64,000 bases of DNA. Source: Agapanthus africanus. Taxonomy: Eukaryota; Streptophyta; Magnoliopsida; Asparagales; Amaryllidaceae. Made by a program: the position numbers and the translations under genes. Where the stretch lies: assembly GCA_030015575.1 (NCBI GenBank), contig CM057339.1, positions 702,410,761 through 702,474,760 of the forward strand, written 5' to 3'. Below the pieces are notes generated by a model. The model did not search any database. It had not been told where the DNA came from and saw only the letters and a list, made by a program, of their open reading frames with translations. Positions 47,957 through 58,161 of this stretch are shown piece after piece (positions within the stretch are counted from its first letter, which is position 1; the number at the start of each line of letters is the position of its first letter).

Positions 47957-49189
47957 GAAGAGGAAGAGATAGTTTATGCCGGGCCATCTCAACGCAACAA
48001 CCGGGGGACGCCCGCCCCCATGTTGGTCTTCGGAAGTGATTCAGAAGATGAAGTTAATGCCGTGTTCTCCAATCGGCTGTCAATACAAGCACACCCTAGC
48101 GATGATCATAGTTTGCAAATCACCATGGTACCGCGAGAACACTACAAGGATCTCGACACGCTTCAAGCTCACAATGTGCAGGACCTGCAAACATTTTACG
48201 TCCTTCCCAGGCAAAGGGGTGAGAAGGTGATCCTATTCTACCGATCCTCAGAGTCGAAAATAAAGAAAGAGATCTGGCATGGCGCGGATGCTACACTCGA
48301 CAGGCTCCAACCCATCCGTCTGCCCAGATACTATACAAATGGATTAATGAAGCTATTGAAGCGCAAAGGAGTACCCTTAAAACAGACTGTTCGGCAGGCT
48401 CGGTTCTACAACAAGATTTGGGATGTCCCTGGGACTCAACGCAAATTGCCCAACGGGAAAATGGAAACACTTGGGCTTGGATACGCGAGAACCGGAAAAC
48501 GGGAACGGGCTCACAGCAGCTACGCTATATATACCTTTGATGAAGAAGAGGACGCCCTGTCAGGAGATGCCAACCCCTCATCAAAACTAGACCCCGCGAT
48601 TGAAGCGCCGAGTCCGTCGTTTGAAGAACGAATGGGCAAGCCTATCAGGAAAGTGGGTCAGAAAGCTCGGGAAGACCACAACCGCGAAATGGCCATCTAC
48701 GAGAAGGCCAGGACGCAACGTCTATTTCAACAGGCTGCGAAAGACAAAGATGTTCGTCTTTGTCAACCCGTTGTACGAAAGGCCCGATGCGGAGACGGAA
48801 ACAAATCAAGAAGTGAAAAGAGGAGCCGACAACAACGACGCAGGATTAGAGGGTTACGTGATCGGGTATTGCACGGCTCAGATTTGTCCCTCATGAAGAA
48901 AATGAGCTGGGCGTACTCCTTCCCCCGAGACAAGACGGAGAGGTTACTCAAGCTAGCTTTAAAACATCAAATGATCGCACTTCCAAGGTCTAGACATCCT
49001 GAGCAAGCTAACAAGGCTTCTCATCTGAGCTATTGCTCTTATCACCGAGCCATAGGACATCCTACCGAAGACTGCTTCACCTTTAAGAACTGGGTCGAGG
49101 ACCAGTACCAACAGGGCAGGTTCGCTTTATCCAACGGATGGAGGGTAACGCCGCCACAAAAGCACGAACCCAAAGCCACAAGAGCATAA
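47957..49189 (+). pseudogene. Tat spacer between protease and RT, with a third CHHC module
   Basis: The frame continues after the TAA. It repeats the acidic phrase (VFGSDSEDE at 48026), then carries about 290 codons I do not recognise. These include charged and basic stretches (SRSEKRSRQQRRRIRGLRD near 48810-48865). The end (48896-49165) resembles the first gag module: YSFPRDKTERLLKLALKH, a knuckle YCSYHRAIGHPTEDC at 49031-49075, and FKNWVEDQYQQGRFALSNGW. A nucleocapsid-like module between protease and RT is unusual. Stops at TAA 49187 and TAG 49211 end this part. Confidence 0.75.
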
Positions 49190-49213
49190 CCGGATCCACC
49201 TCAGTCCTGTTAG

Positions 49214-50194
49214 CGGATTCGCACCTGTTATACAATTACGATATTAAAAGAAGAGCCCGAGAACATAGATGACCTTCCCCGGTGCTTTGAGAACAGCAAT
49301 GATGAGGTGATCCCAGAATTTCCGCCCGCTCCGAAAGAACTGGAAGATGGTATACATACTATTGCAGATAACCTCAAGAAGATCGAGTTGGGATCGGCAG
49401 ATGACCCGCGACCGACATTTGTCAGCGAGCTGCTCTCTGAAGAAAGGGTGGCTGCGTTAAAGAACGTGCTTCTACGGCATAAAGACTGCTTCGCGTGGAA
49501 CTACTCCGAGATGCCAGGATTAGATCCGGAGATTGCTGTGCATAAATTAGCAATATCCTCAGATATCAAGCCGGTCAAGCAGGCGCCAAGGAGGATGCGA
49601 CTCGAGCTTGAGATGAGCATCAACGCCGCAGTCAAGAAGCTGATCGATTCTGGATTTATCCAAGAAGTCCAATATCCCGACTGGATCGCCAATATCGTCC
49701 CGGTAATGAAGAAGAATGGGACGGTACGCATATGCGTGGATTTCAGGGATCTCAATAAAGCCTGTCCAAAGGACGATTTCCCGGTGCCGGTAACCGAGCT
49801 AATGATAGATAACACGTCCACTCACGAGGTCTTCTCCTTCATGGACGGTTCGTCAGGATACAATCAGATAAAGATGCATCCCGAAGACCAGAAGCACACT
49901 GCTTTCCGGACCCCTTTGGGTATATTCTGCTACAGGGTTATGCCCTTTGGTCTGAAGAACGCTGGCGCTACCTATCAAAGGGCCATGACAAAAATCTTCG
50001 ACGACCTCATACATGACATCGTCGAGTGCTATATCGACGACCTCGTAGTAAAGAGCATGTCATACGAAGATCATTTAAAGCATCTGGAGACTGTATTTCA
50101 ACGCCTTCGGCAATATAATTTGAAAATGAATCCCCTCAAATGCGCATTTGGAGTCTCCTCGGGCAAATTCCTGGGATTCATCGTTCGACACTGA
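49214..50194 (+). pseudogene. Tat reverse transcriptase
   Basis: RNA-dependent DNA polymerase. The frame shows APRRMRLELEMSINAAVKKL, ICVDFRDLNKACPKDDFPVP (49734-49793), SFMDGSSGYNQIKMHPED, FCYRVMPFGLKNAGATYQRAM and the active-site box YIDD (50030-50041). All metal-binding aspartates are present. Thumb sequence NPLKCAFGVSSGKFLGFIV follows. It ends at TGA 50192, where related proteins have an Arg or similar residue before GIEIDP, so the stop looks like a CGA-to-TGA change. No frameshift is seen. Confidence 0.95.
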
Positions 50195-51943
50195 GGTATT
50201 GAAATAGACCCGTCAAAAATTAAAGCGATCATGGAAATGCCTCCGCCAAGAACCCTCAAACAGTTGCGGTCTCTCCAAGGGAAGCTCGCATACATCCGGC
50301 GGTTTATCGCCAATCTTTCAGGCAAATGCCGTCCTTACAGCCACCTGATGAAGAAGGGAACTCCATTCGTTTGGGATCATAAATGCCAAGGTGCACTAGA
50401 CGAGATCAAGCAGTACCTGCAGAACTCTCCGGTGTTGGCTGCGCCGGTCAAGGGAAAACCCCTCATTCTTTATACAACCGCCCTCGAAGGTTCCTTAGGC
50501 GCATTATGAGCACAAGAGAATGATCAAGGGAAAGAGAGAGCACTCTACTACTTAAGTCGAGTTCTACTGGGGGCAGAAAGCAACTACTCTCCCATTGAAA
50601 AACATTGCTTGGCGTTAATCTTCGCGATAACAAAGCTCAGGCACTACGCGTTGGCGCACGAAGTCCGTCTCATCTCGAAGGTGGACCCTCTTAAATATTT
50701 GATGTCAAAGGCTATATTGACGGGTCGACTCGCTAAATGGGCCCTGCTCTTGATGGAGTTCTCGATAACGTATCAACCTCTCAAGGCAGTGAAAGGCCAG
50801 GCCATTGCCGATTTCCTCGCTGAGCACCCGATATCGGCCGATTCTCCTCTGAACTGTGATTTGCCGGACGAGCATGCATTTGATGCGATTAGCAGCGGTA
50901 GCACCCGATGGGAACTCTATTTCGATGGAGCGTCCTCCGTAAAGAAACAGAAACAAGGTATCCCAATGATCAAATCGGGGATAGGCCTCGTCTTTGCAAC
51001 TCCACAAGGAGGGATAATGCGCTTCACCTTCTCCTTAACAGAGCCGAGGACAAACAATGAAGCTGAATATGAAGCTCTGATAGCAGGCCTCGAAATCGCC
51101 ATCGACCTGGGAATTGAAGACCTCCTTATATATGGAGATTCTCAACTGGTCGTTAGTCAAGTAAATGGTGACTACCAAACGTGCAAACCGGAGTTGGTGA
51201 AGTACGGCGAAAAGGTGCAACAACTATTGACCCAAATTCCCTCCTATACTTTGGAGAACATACCACGCGCGGAAAACAGCAAAGCAGACGCGTTAGCCAA
51301 ACTTGCTAAAGAACTGGCGGACGAAAACCTCGATGATGTAAGAATTGTGGTACAAAGCCGTCGAGTGCTCGCCCCGGCAGAAATACCTCCGAAATTATAT
51401 AAAGAAAAGGGAGCGACTGAGCAGATGACCCTACAAATAAAAGGCCATGAGAAGGCCGAGGACTGGAGGGAAGTCTTCATAGACTACTTTAAGTCCCACC
51501 GAATGCCCAAAGAAACGTCCTCAAGGCATCAGCTCATGAAACGAGCTCTATCTTTCGCCTTCGTCAACGATACTCTATACAAGAGATCGTTTGATTCTCT
51601 ATGGCTGAGATGCTTAGGACCCGACGAAGCAGAAAGAGTCATTCAGGAAGTTCACGACGGACTTTGCGGTTCTCACCAAGCAGGCCCAAAGATGAAGTTA
51701 AAAATTAAACGGATGGGTTACTACTGGCCCACGATGATCCAGGACTGCCTCGAGTATGCGAAGCAATGCCACTCATGCCAGATTCACGGAGACTTTATCC
51801 ACCAACATCCGAATCCACTACACCCAACGGTGGCTAGCTGGCCATTCGAAATGTGGGGGACTGACATGGTCGGCCCCATTGAGCCAGCATCATCCTGGGG
51901 ACATCGTTTTATCCTGGCGACAACTGATTACTTCTCCAAATAG
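50195..51943 (+). pseudogene. Tat RNase H (two domains) and integrase zinc domain
   Basis: The connection and first RNase H carry LQGKLAYIRRFIANLSGKC and LSRVLLGAESNYSPIEKHCL, with TGA at 50507 in between. The second, archaeal-type RNase H has all four acidic residues: YFDGA (50918-50932), NNEAEY (51053-51070), YGDSQLV (51131-51151) and KADALAKLA (51281-51307). This dual arrangement marks the Tat lineage. The integrase HHCC zinc domain follows (VHDGLCGSHQAGPKMK and CLEYAKQCHSCQIH). The first catalytic Asp of the integrase core is at 51863-51865 (WGTDMVGP). TAG at 51941 replaces the Trp expected after DYFSK, a G-to-A change. Confidence 0.9.
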
Positions 51944-52714
51944 GAAGAAGCAGTACCACTGAGGGAAGTGAAGACGGAGAATATCCTCCATTTCTTCAAG
52001 ACTCACGTCATCTATCGGTTTGGAACCCCACGGCGGATTATCTCCGATAATGGGCCAGCCTACAGAAGCCATAAGATTAGCCGCTTCGCGCAGCAGCACA
52101 ATATAGACTGGAGATATTCTTCAGTTTACAACCCATGAGCTAACGGTCTGGCCGAGGCCTTCAATAAGACCTTGACGAAGATCATAAAAAAGACCGTTTC
52201 CCGGAATAAGAGAGACTGGCACGAAAGGCTGCAAGAAGCCCTTTGGGCTTATCGAACTACATTCAAGATGGCCACGGACACAACGCCGTACGTGTTGGTA
52301 TTTGGGACGGAAGCAGTGCTCCCCCTCGAGATAGAGTTACCCTCTCTACGAGTAGCAGTCCACCACGAGCTGACGGACGAAGAAAATGCTCACCTTCGGC
52401 TTGAGGAGCTTGATGCCCTCGACGAAACCCGGCTCATAGCGCAACAACATCTAGAAGCCTACAAAGCAAAGATGACGCGCTCGTACGAAAGATTGACCAG
52501 GCCGAGGACATTCCGCCAAGGCGAACTCGTACTAGTGGTCAAAAGACCTATGATCCCCAATCGTGCCAAAAGGGGAAAATTTGAGCCAAACTATGAAGGC
52601 CCGTACATCATAGACAAGGTCTACCAGGGTGGAGCCTATCTATTCATGGACATGCACGGCGAAAGGCCTTTCAGGCCAATAAACGGCCGCTTCTTAAAGA
52701 AATACTATGCTTAA
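51944..52714 (+). pseudogene. Tat integrase core and C-terminus
   Basis: The same frame continues after TAG 51941. The core residues are Asp at 52046-52048 (IISDNGPAY) and Glu at 52154-52156 (NGLAEAFNKTL), completing the D-D-E triad. One more stop, TGA at 52136, falls between them. The C-terminal part has a chromatin-binding-like end, QGELVLVVKRPM, then GPYIIDKVYQGGAYLF and NGRFLKKYYA, and a final TAA at 52712. Integrase inserts the cDNA. Net, gag-pol spans about 3,080 codons with eight stops and no frame change. Confidence 0.9.
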
Positions 52715-52813
52715 TGAGCCACAGCCTGGGTCAATGATAGATGACGACGACTATGTCCGCTCGCTATCTTCCTAGGCTCAGACTTTACAAGCAGCACCCG
52801 GCCTTCCCATAAC
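52715..52813 (+). other. short spacer after pol
   Basis: No feature seen besides the start of the repeat array at its end. Confidence 0.5.
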
Positions 52814-53005
52814 AATGGACCGAAACGTCCTTAAACTAACGCTGGACCGAAACGTCCTTAAACTAACACTGGACCGAAACGTCCTTAAACTAACGATGGA
52901 CCGAAACGTCCTTAAACTAACAACGGACCGAAACGTCCTTAAAACTATCGACGGACCGAAACGTCCTTAAACTAACGGCGGACCGAAACGTCCCTAAAAC
53001 TACTA
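52814..53005. repeat. seven copies of a 25-28-bp GGAC-N6-GTCC hairpin unit
   Basis: Each unit reads GGACCGAAACGTCCTTAAAC plus a few variable bases, so the stem GGAC/GTCC closes a 6-nt loop. The family is the same as the LTR array at 42073. Confidence 0.9.
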
Positions 53006-53026
53006 CCGCAGTATCTTTAGGCTGAC

Positions 53027-53100
53027 GAGATAAAAAAAAAGAAAGAAAGAAAAAATGAAAAAAAAATATAAAAAAATATATGAAAAAGAATAAAAAAAAA
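53027..53100 (+). repeat. A-rich low-complexity tract
   Basis: Runs of A interrupted by G and T. Confidence 0.9.
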
Positions 53101-53136
53101 CGGTATGTCTACAAGCAAAATGGACACGGATGAAAA

Positions 53137-53202
53137 CCCGAAAGGGCTCCGTGAGTAAAAACAGCAGGACTACCGGCGAGTGTTTGTGAAAACCCGAAAG
53201 GG
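53137..53202 (+). other. two CCC-GAAA-GGG tetraloop hairpins
   Basis: CCCGAAAGGG at 53137-53146 and 53193-53202, both within gaaaacccgaaaggg. GAAA is a GNRA loop, which is stable in RNA. Confidence 0.7.
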
Positions 53203-53222
53203 CGCAACCTCGTTGAAAGACA

Positions 53223-53745
53223 CTTGTAGGGTCCTCTCGACTTTGTAAGGAGAAACCACCTGCGTGAGATCCTTACGACTCACAAAGGAGCAACACACTT
53301 AGGGACCCTCACGATTCCTAAGGAGAAAATGCACTTACGAGATCCTCACGACTCGTAAGGAGAACTCTCTTGTGGGACCCTCACGGCTCATGAGACTTGA
53401 AAGTCTTAAGTTACAGAAACCTAAACCTGTTCTTAAGCAAATCCTCTACAACCTTCGATATTGCCCTACAAGGGACTCAATACTGACCCTTGTATACAAT
53501 CCACGGGCGCGAATAAACATTTCCCCAGCAAAGTCCAACCCTTGTAGGTCCTCTCGATCCATAAGGAGAAAGCCCTCTTGTAGGATCCTTACGACTTACA
53601 GAGGAACACACACTTAGGAATCCTCACGATCCCTAAGGAGAAAATACACCTGCAAGATCCTCACGACTTGTAGGGAGAAATACCTTCGTGAGACCCTTAC
53701 GGCTCATGAAGACAAAAGCCTTGGTCGACAGGACCCTTAACCCTG
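53223..53745. repeat. hairpin array 1: constant loop, changing stems
   Basis: About ten units, each with a loop like ATCCTCACGA and stems of 6-9 pairs that differ from unit to unit but stay complementary. Examples are CTTACGAG with CTCGTAAG (53333-53360), CCTGCAAG with CTTGTAGG (near 53650) and TTCGTGAG with CTCATGAA (near 53685). Some units rely on G-U pairs, which would work in RNA only. Array 2 lies at 55977-56160. Confidence 0.85.
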
Positions 53746-53887
53746 TTTGCTGAGCCACCTTTGTTCATCATCGACAAAGGCAAATGATGATTCGCTCCTG
53801 GCAACATTCCAGTTGTAGCGGTGCTGATGTCGAAATCGGTGTCTAAAATCCAAGATTGCGGCGAAAAAGCTAGCAAGCCACACATGC
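53746..53887. other. spacer
   Basis: No feature beyond a short aacccttaaccctg phrase, which recurs after array 2 near 56180. Confidence 0.4.
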
Positions 53888-54115
53888 CTACAAAATAGCC
53901 GAAATGATGGGGCAACTTGCAATAAAAAGCAGCAAGTAAAAATGTATGCATGAAAAATAGCCGAAATGATGGGGCAACTCGCAATAAAAAGCAGCGAGTA
54001 GAGAATAAATAAATAGCCGAAATGATTGGGCACCGCGAAAAATAGCCGAAATGATAAGGCAATCGCGACCTCCGCAATATAAAAGCTGAAATGATAGAGC
54101 ATCGCGGAAAAAGAA
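53888..54115. repeat. AATAGCCGAAATGAT repeats with a compensated stem
   Basis: Five irregular copies near 53894, 53949, 54012, 54042 and 54085. Two carry the stem ACTTGC/GCAAGT and ACTCGC/GCGAGT around the same loop, a paired C-G for T-A change. An A-rich and a poly-C tract (54158-54170) follow. Confidence 0.75.
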
Positions 54116-54299
54116 ATAAAATAAAAAAAAGGGGCGTAAACAAAAAGGGAACATACCCCCCCCCCCCAGGTTTCACCAAAGAAAGAAGCTAAATCTCGAC
54201 GGGCCACAAGCGACCTAGAGATCATCCCAACATTCGTCTCGTAACGACGGACACAACTTCAAGCTAAGTGGAACATCGGCAACTCCCAGTTCCATGGCT

Positions 54300-55505
54300 C
54301 GGTGGTATACATATCACCAAGAGTCAAACCTCCATTCCGTGAAATGCGGATATATTCAGCAAAATTCCTGGTTACGTGAAACACGGATAACATCACTCTT
54401 TGACCCCGTGGAAAGCGTCCAGAGCGGATCCTGGTCCTCGCAGAACTCGGCAGTGAACCCGTGTGAAGCATCCAGAGCGGAGCCTAGTCCTCGCCTAACG
54501 CGGCAGTGAACCCGTGTGAAGCATCTAGTGCAAAATTCCTGGTTACGTGGAACGCGGATAACGTCACTCTTTGACCCCGTAGAAAGCGTCCAGAGCGGAT
54601 CCTGGTCCTCGCAGAGCACGGCAGTGAACCCGTGTGAAGCATCCAGAGCGGAGCCTAGTCCTCGCCTAACGCGGCAGTGAACCCGTGTGAAGCATCTAGT
54701 GCAAAATTCCTGGTTACGTGGAACGCGGATAACGTCACTCTTTGACCCCGTGGAAAACGTCCAGAGCGGATCCTGGTCCTCGCAGAACACGGCAGTGAAC
54801 CCGTGTGAAGCATCCAGAGCGGAGCATAGTCCTCGCCTAACGCGGCAGTGAACCCGTGTGAAGCATCTAGTGCAAAATTCCTGGTTACGTGGAACGCGGA
54901 TAACGTCACTCTTTGACCCCGTGGAAAGCGTCCAGAGCGGATCCTGGTCCTCGCAGAGCACGGCAGTGAACCCGTGTGAAGCATCCAGAGCGGAGCCTAG
55001 TCCTCGCCTAACGCGGCAGTGAACCCGTGTGAAGCATCTAGTGCAAAATTCCTGGTTACGTGGAACGCGGATAACGTCACTCTTTGACCCCGTGGAAAAC
55101 GTCCAGAGCGGATCCTGGTCCTCGCAGAACACGGCAGCGAACCCGTGTGAAGCATCCAGAGCGGAGCCTAGTCCTCGCCTAATGCGGCAGTGAACCCGTG
55201 TGAAGCATCTAGTGCAAAATTCCTGGTTACGTGGAACGCGGATAACGTCACTCTTTGACCCCGTGGAAAATGTCCAGAGCGGATCCTGGTCCTCGTAGAG
55301 CACGGCAGTGAACCCGTGTGAAGCATCCAGAGCGGAGCCTAGTCCTCGCTTAACGCGGCAGTGAACCCGTGTGAAGCATCTAGTGCAAAATTCCTGGTCA
55401 CGTAGAACGCGGATAACGTCACTCTTTGACCCCGTGGAAAACGCCCAGAGCGGAGCCTGGTCCTCGCCAAGCACGGCAGTGAACCCGTGTGAAGCATCCA
55501 GAGCA
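54300..55505. repeat. 171-bp tandem array, about seven units
   Basis: The phrase aaaattcctggt recurs at 54361, 54532, 54703, 54874, 55045, 55216 and 55387, exactly 171 bp apart. Each unit is 53 + 53 + 65 bp. Two are near-copies (ccagagcgga..gtgtgaagcat) and the third is diverged. The period is a multiple of 3, so a 372-codon minus-strand frame stays open without being a gene. The length is close to a nucleosome repeat. Confidence 0.95.
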
Positions 55506-55925
55506 AATACCGGACTGTGGAGTCCTTAAAATCCACGGACTATGACGTCCTTAACCTCGACCGTGATGTCTTAAAACTAACGATCAACCATCCCGATTCC
55601 TTACGGATTTTGCCTTGGTTTAAGGGTACATCTCTTCACTCCTTTGATGCCTGGCGTTGTAATTCCTCAACGTCTTCAAAGAGGTGACGGGTCCCTGCAA
55701 CCACACATCGGACTGTGGAGTCCTTAAATCCACGGACTATGAGGTCCTTAACCTTGACCGTGATGTCTTAAAACTAACATCGGACTGTGGAGTCCCTAAA
55801 TCCACGGACTATGAGGTCCTTAACCTTGACCGTGATGTCTTAAAACTAACAGCGGACGATGGAGTCCTTAAATCCACGGACTATGAGGTCCTTAACCTTG
55901 ACCGTGACGTCTTTAAACTACAATA
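55506..55925. repeat. GGAC-N6-GTCC repeats, second internal block
   Basis: Units with loops TGTGGA, TATGAC, TATGAG and CGTGAT, in the same 24-bp pattern as the LTR. The third two-stem hairpin (55639-55684) is embedded in it. Confidence 0.85.
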
Positions 55926-55976
55926 CCTGGAGAAACCCCTGACTCCGTAAAACGCGGACAAGGGTGACCACATCCA

Positions 55977-56160
55977 GCACTTACGAGTCCTCACGACCTG
56001 TAAGGAAGAAAAAACTCTCTTGTGAGATCCTTACGACTCTCAAGGGAAAACCCGCTTAAGGATCCTCACGATCTTTAAGAAGAACTTGCACCTATAGGAT
56101 CCTCTCGACCCATAGGGAGAAAAACTCTTTATGAGACCCTCGTGGCTCATGAAATGCAAA
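55977..56160. repeat. hairpin array 2: constant loop, changing stems
   Basis: Five units with the same loop as array 1. Stems include CTTAAGGA with TCTTTAAG (56054 onward), TTTATGAG with CTCATGAA (near 56128) and CCTATAGG with CCCATAGG (near 56090). Confidence 0.85.
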
Positions 56161-56260
56161 AGTCTTAGGAAGCAAATCTTAACCCTGAATCCGAGCCATC
56201 GCTGTCCTGCAAGGAGATCAAGATAGAATATCCGCAGAATACATTCAATAAAAAGGGGAC

Positions 56261-56399
56261 ACAACATTGAGAAGAAAAATGTATCTTTTATTCATAATCC
56301 AAAATGGATACAAAGTACAATTCATGAAAGAAACAAAAAAAAAGAAAGATACTCTCATCCATGAGTATGTACAAAAAAAGGGAAAAAAGATGCAAGTCC
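56261..56399 (+). other. A-rich spacer
   Basis: No feature seen apart from A-rich runs. Confidence 0.4.
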
Positions 56400-56755
56400 T
56401 CAAGCCGGCGGGCGGTGCAATAATTTTACCAGCTCATCATTATGTTGCTGAGCCACGGCTTCATGACGCAAGATCTCCAGAAGACGAGCCTCCGCCTGAG
56501 CTTGCTGAGCCTGATACGAAGCAAGCCGAGCTTCGAGCTCTTTCTCGGTGGCTTTATAAGCCTCGACCCTCTCACGAGTGAACGTGGCAGCTTTATCGAG
56601 AGCCACTACCTCTTTTATGGACTCCTGGAGCACCCGCCAGAATTCGTATGCTTTGTTGGCCTTGGCTGTGAGGTTGGCATGAGGCTCGCTCAGCGCCTTG
56701 GAAGCTAGCTCCCTCTCCGAAAATTTGCGGCCGAGCCCTTTTCTCGCACAACAAT
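56400..56755 (-). CDS. antisense extra ORF 3, coiled-coil-like
   Basis: The minus-strand frame is open from about 56755 to the stop at 56400. A stop (TAG) lies just upstream, so the start is unclear and an exon boundary is possible. The product is rich in Glu, Lys, Ala and Leu in heptad-like spacing (VEAYKATEKELEARLASYQ, AQAEARLLEILRHEAVAQQ), suggesting a coiled coil. Extra antisense frames between pol and the 3' LTR are known in Tat elements. I do not know a function. Confidence 0.5.
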
Positions 56756-57139
56756 ATGTTCGCTACGTGTCGCTCTATCAGGCCACGTAAGCTCGCTTTC
56801 GTGACCGCAGCCTTGGAAACAAGACATTTACAAGACCGTATAAATGGGCTTCCAGTCGACGGGAATAATCGATCTAAAGCGCACTCACATCACCTGGTGT
56901 GAAAATCAACAAGAAAGATTTCCGACGTATTTCAAGCATACATTTGCAATCGTATGGACATTCATAATGCTCAGAAAGGTCTGATATGCATGAAAGTGAT
57001 GATAGCATTCGCAATTAAAGAAAGTTCTCATAAGAAGAATACAAAGTTTATTTATGCGAGCGGAAACATACATACTAGTACCAAGCCTACATGGAAGTTC
57101 GGCATAAAGCACAGAAAATGAGGGACTAATTTAAAAATG
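56756..57139. other. spacer between antisense ORFs
   Basis: No feature that I can support. Confidence 0.4.
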
Positions 57140-57673
57140 CTACGCTAACGGGAAAAGGTCACCAAACACGGGATCAATGGCACAAGGGTTAACAAAACAA
57201 AGAACAAGGTTCTCCATCTCTCTCTCTGCTCTCTCCAACGCATCAAAGCGACGGTTCTCGCGAGGAGTCGCTCCCCATCGATTGGCGCCACGGTCATCTG
57301 CAAAAGCAGACATAACAACCCCTCGGGCTCTTATTTCACTCAAAAGATGAACTGAGCGATCTTTCAGAGCCTGAGTAATCATGCAGGCCTTGTGAAAGCC
57401 TTCGAGCTTCTCTTCAGCCGCATCGAGCATCGCTAGGGTCATCTCCGCCGGGTGAGGAGGGACGTCGGCAAACACGGCGGCAAGAATCATCCGGAGCTAG
57501 AGGGAGCCCATTGGAAGAGGGGACCCCCTACGAATCGAGAGCTCGTACGCCGCTGAGTTACATTCGTCGTCGGTAAGGAGGGGATCCACCAACCGAGCAG
57601 CAAAGCGGGGGACCATCTCCTCAATAAGAACTTCCCATGGCTGTCGATGAGCATGAGGATGATTGCAGGCCAT
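57140..57673 (-). pseudogene. antisense extra ORF 1, one in-frame stop
   Basis: From ATG 57673 (MACNHPHAHRQPWEVLIEEM) the minus-strand frame runs to TAG at 57140, about 177 codons, broken by one TAG at 57497-57499. It reads as alpha-helical: PRFAARLVDPLLTDDEC, then LAMLDAAEEKLEGFHKACM, ERAEREMENLVLCFVNPC and GDLFPL near the end. It aligns over its length with ORF 2 (58162-58668). Sequence FxLDxAEE/D and the C-terminal NPC..PL signature agree. Upstream on the minus strand, TTATATATGAGG at about 57776-57787 could be a TATA box. Function unknown. Confidence 0.55.
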
Positions 57674-58161
57674 GGCACTCGTTTGTTTCTCAAAACAAGT
57701 TACTCCAAGAAAAAAAAAATAAAAATAAAAATAATAATATAAATCTCTTTGTGAAAGGAAAAGAAAGCTATAGCCTCATATATAAAGAAGTGCATTAAGT
57801 GCTGTGCGCGGAAAATCTTGCATGGTGAAGCTATTTCCAAGGCCCAAAAAAGGAAAGGCATCGAAAATTAAGGAGATGGAACTATTTCCAAGGCCCTTTT
57901 TTCTGCGTCTGATATTGTGCACTGAAAATAGGGCATGAGAAGATTTTGTGAACAGCCCCATCAAGGGACCCCACGTGCAGAACACGTGAGGCCTAAACCT
58001 GATGTAAAAAAAAATGGAGTAGCACCCTGCATATTGAAAGCACCAACGACAACGGCAGCAAAATGATAAAATCCCAGAGAAAGGCATGCAAACATGGAAA
58101 GACATAATAAAACTTGTCACTGAATCTTTCAAGAAGTTCATACAAAATAAAGAGGATACGT
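57674..58161. other. spacer between antisense ORFs
   Basis: AT-rich (minus-strand T-runs near 57700-57740). No further frame. Confidence 0.4.

Noticed and set aside
53223..53745. Spaced repeats resembling a CRISPR array
   Set aside because: Plant retrotransposon DNA; units are variable hairpins, not identical repeats with unique spacers.
53697..54225. 160-codon minus-strand frames rich in Phe and Ile
   Set aside because: Read from low-complexity and repeat sequence, with no start context or domain.
54356..55474. 372-codon minus-strand frame
   Set aside because: Product of the 171-bp tandem array (57 codons per unit).
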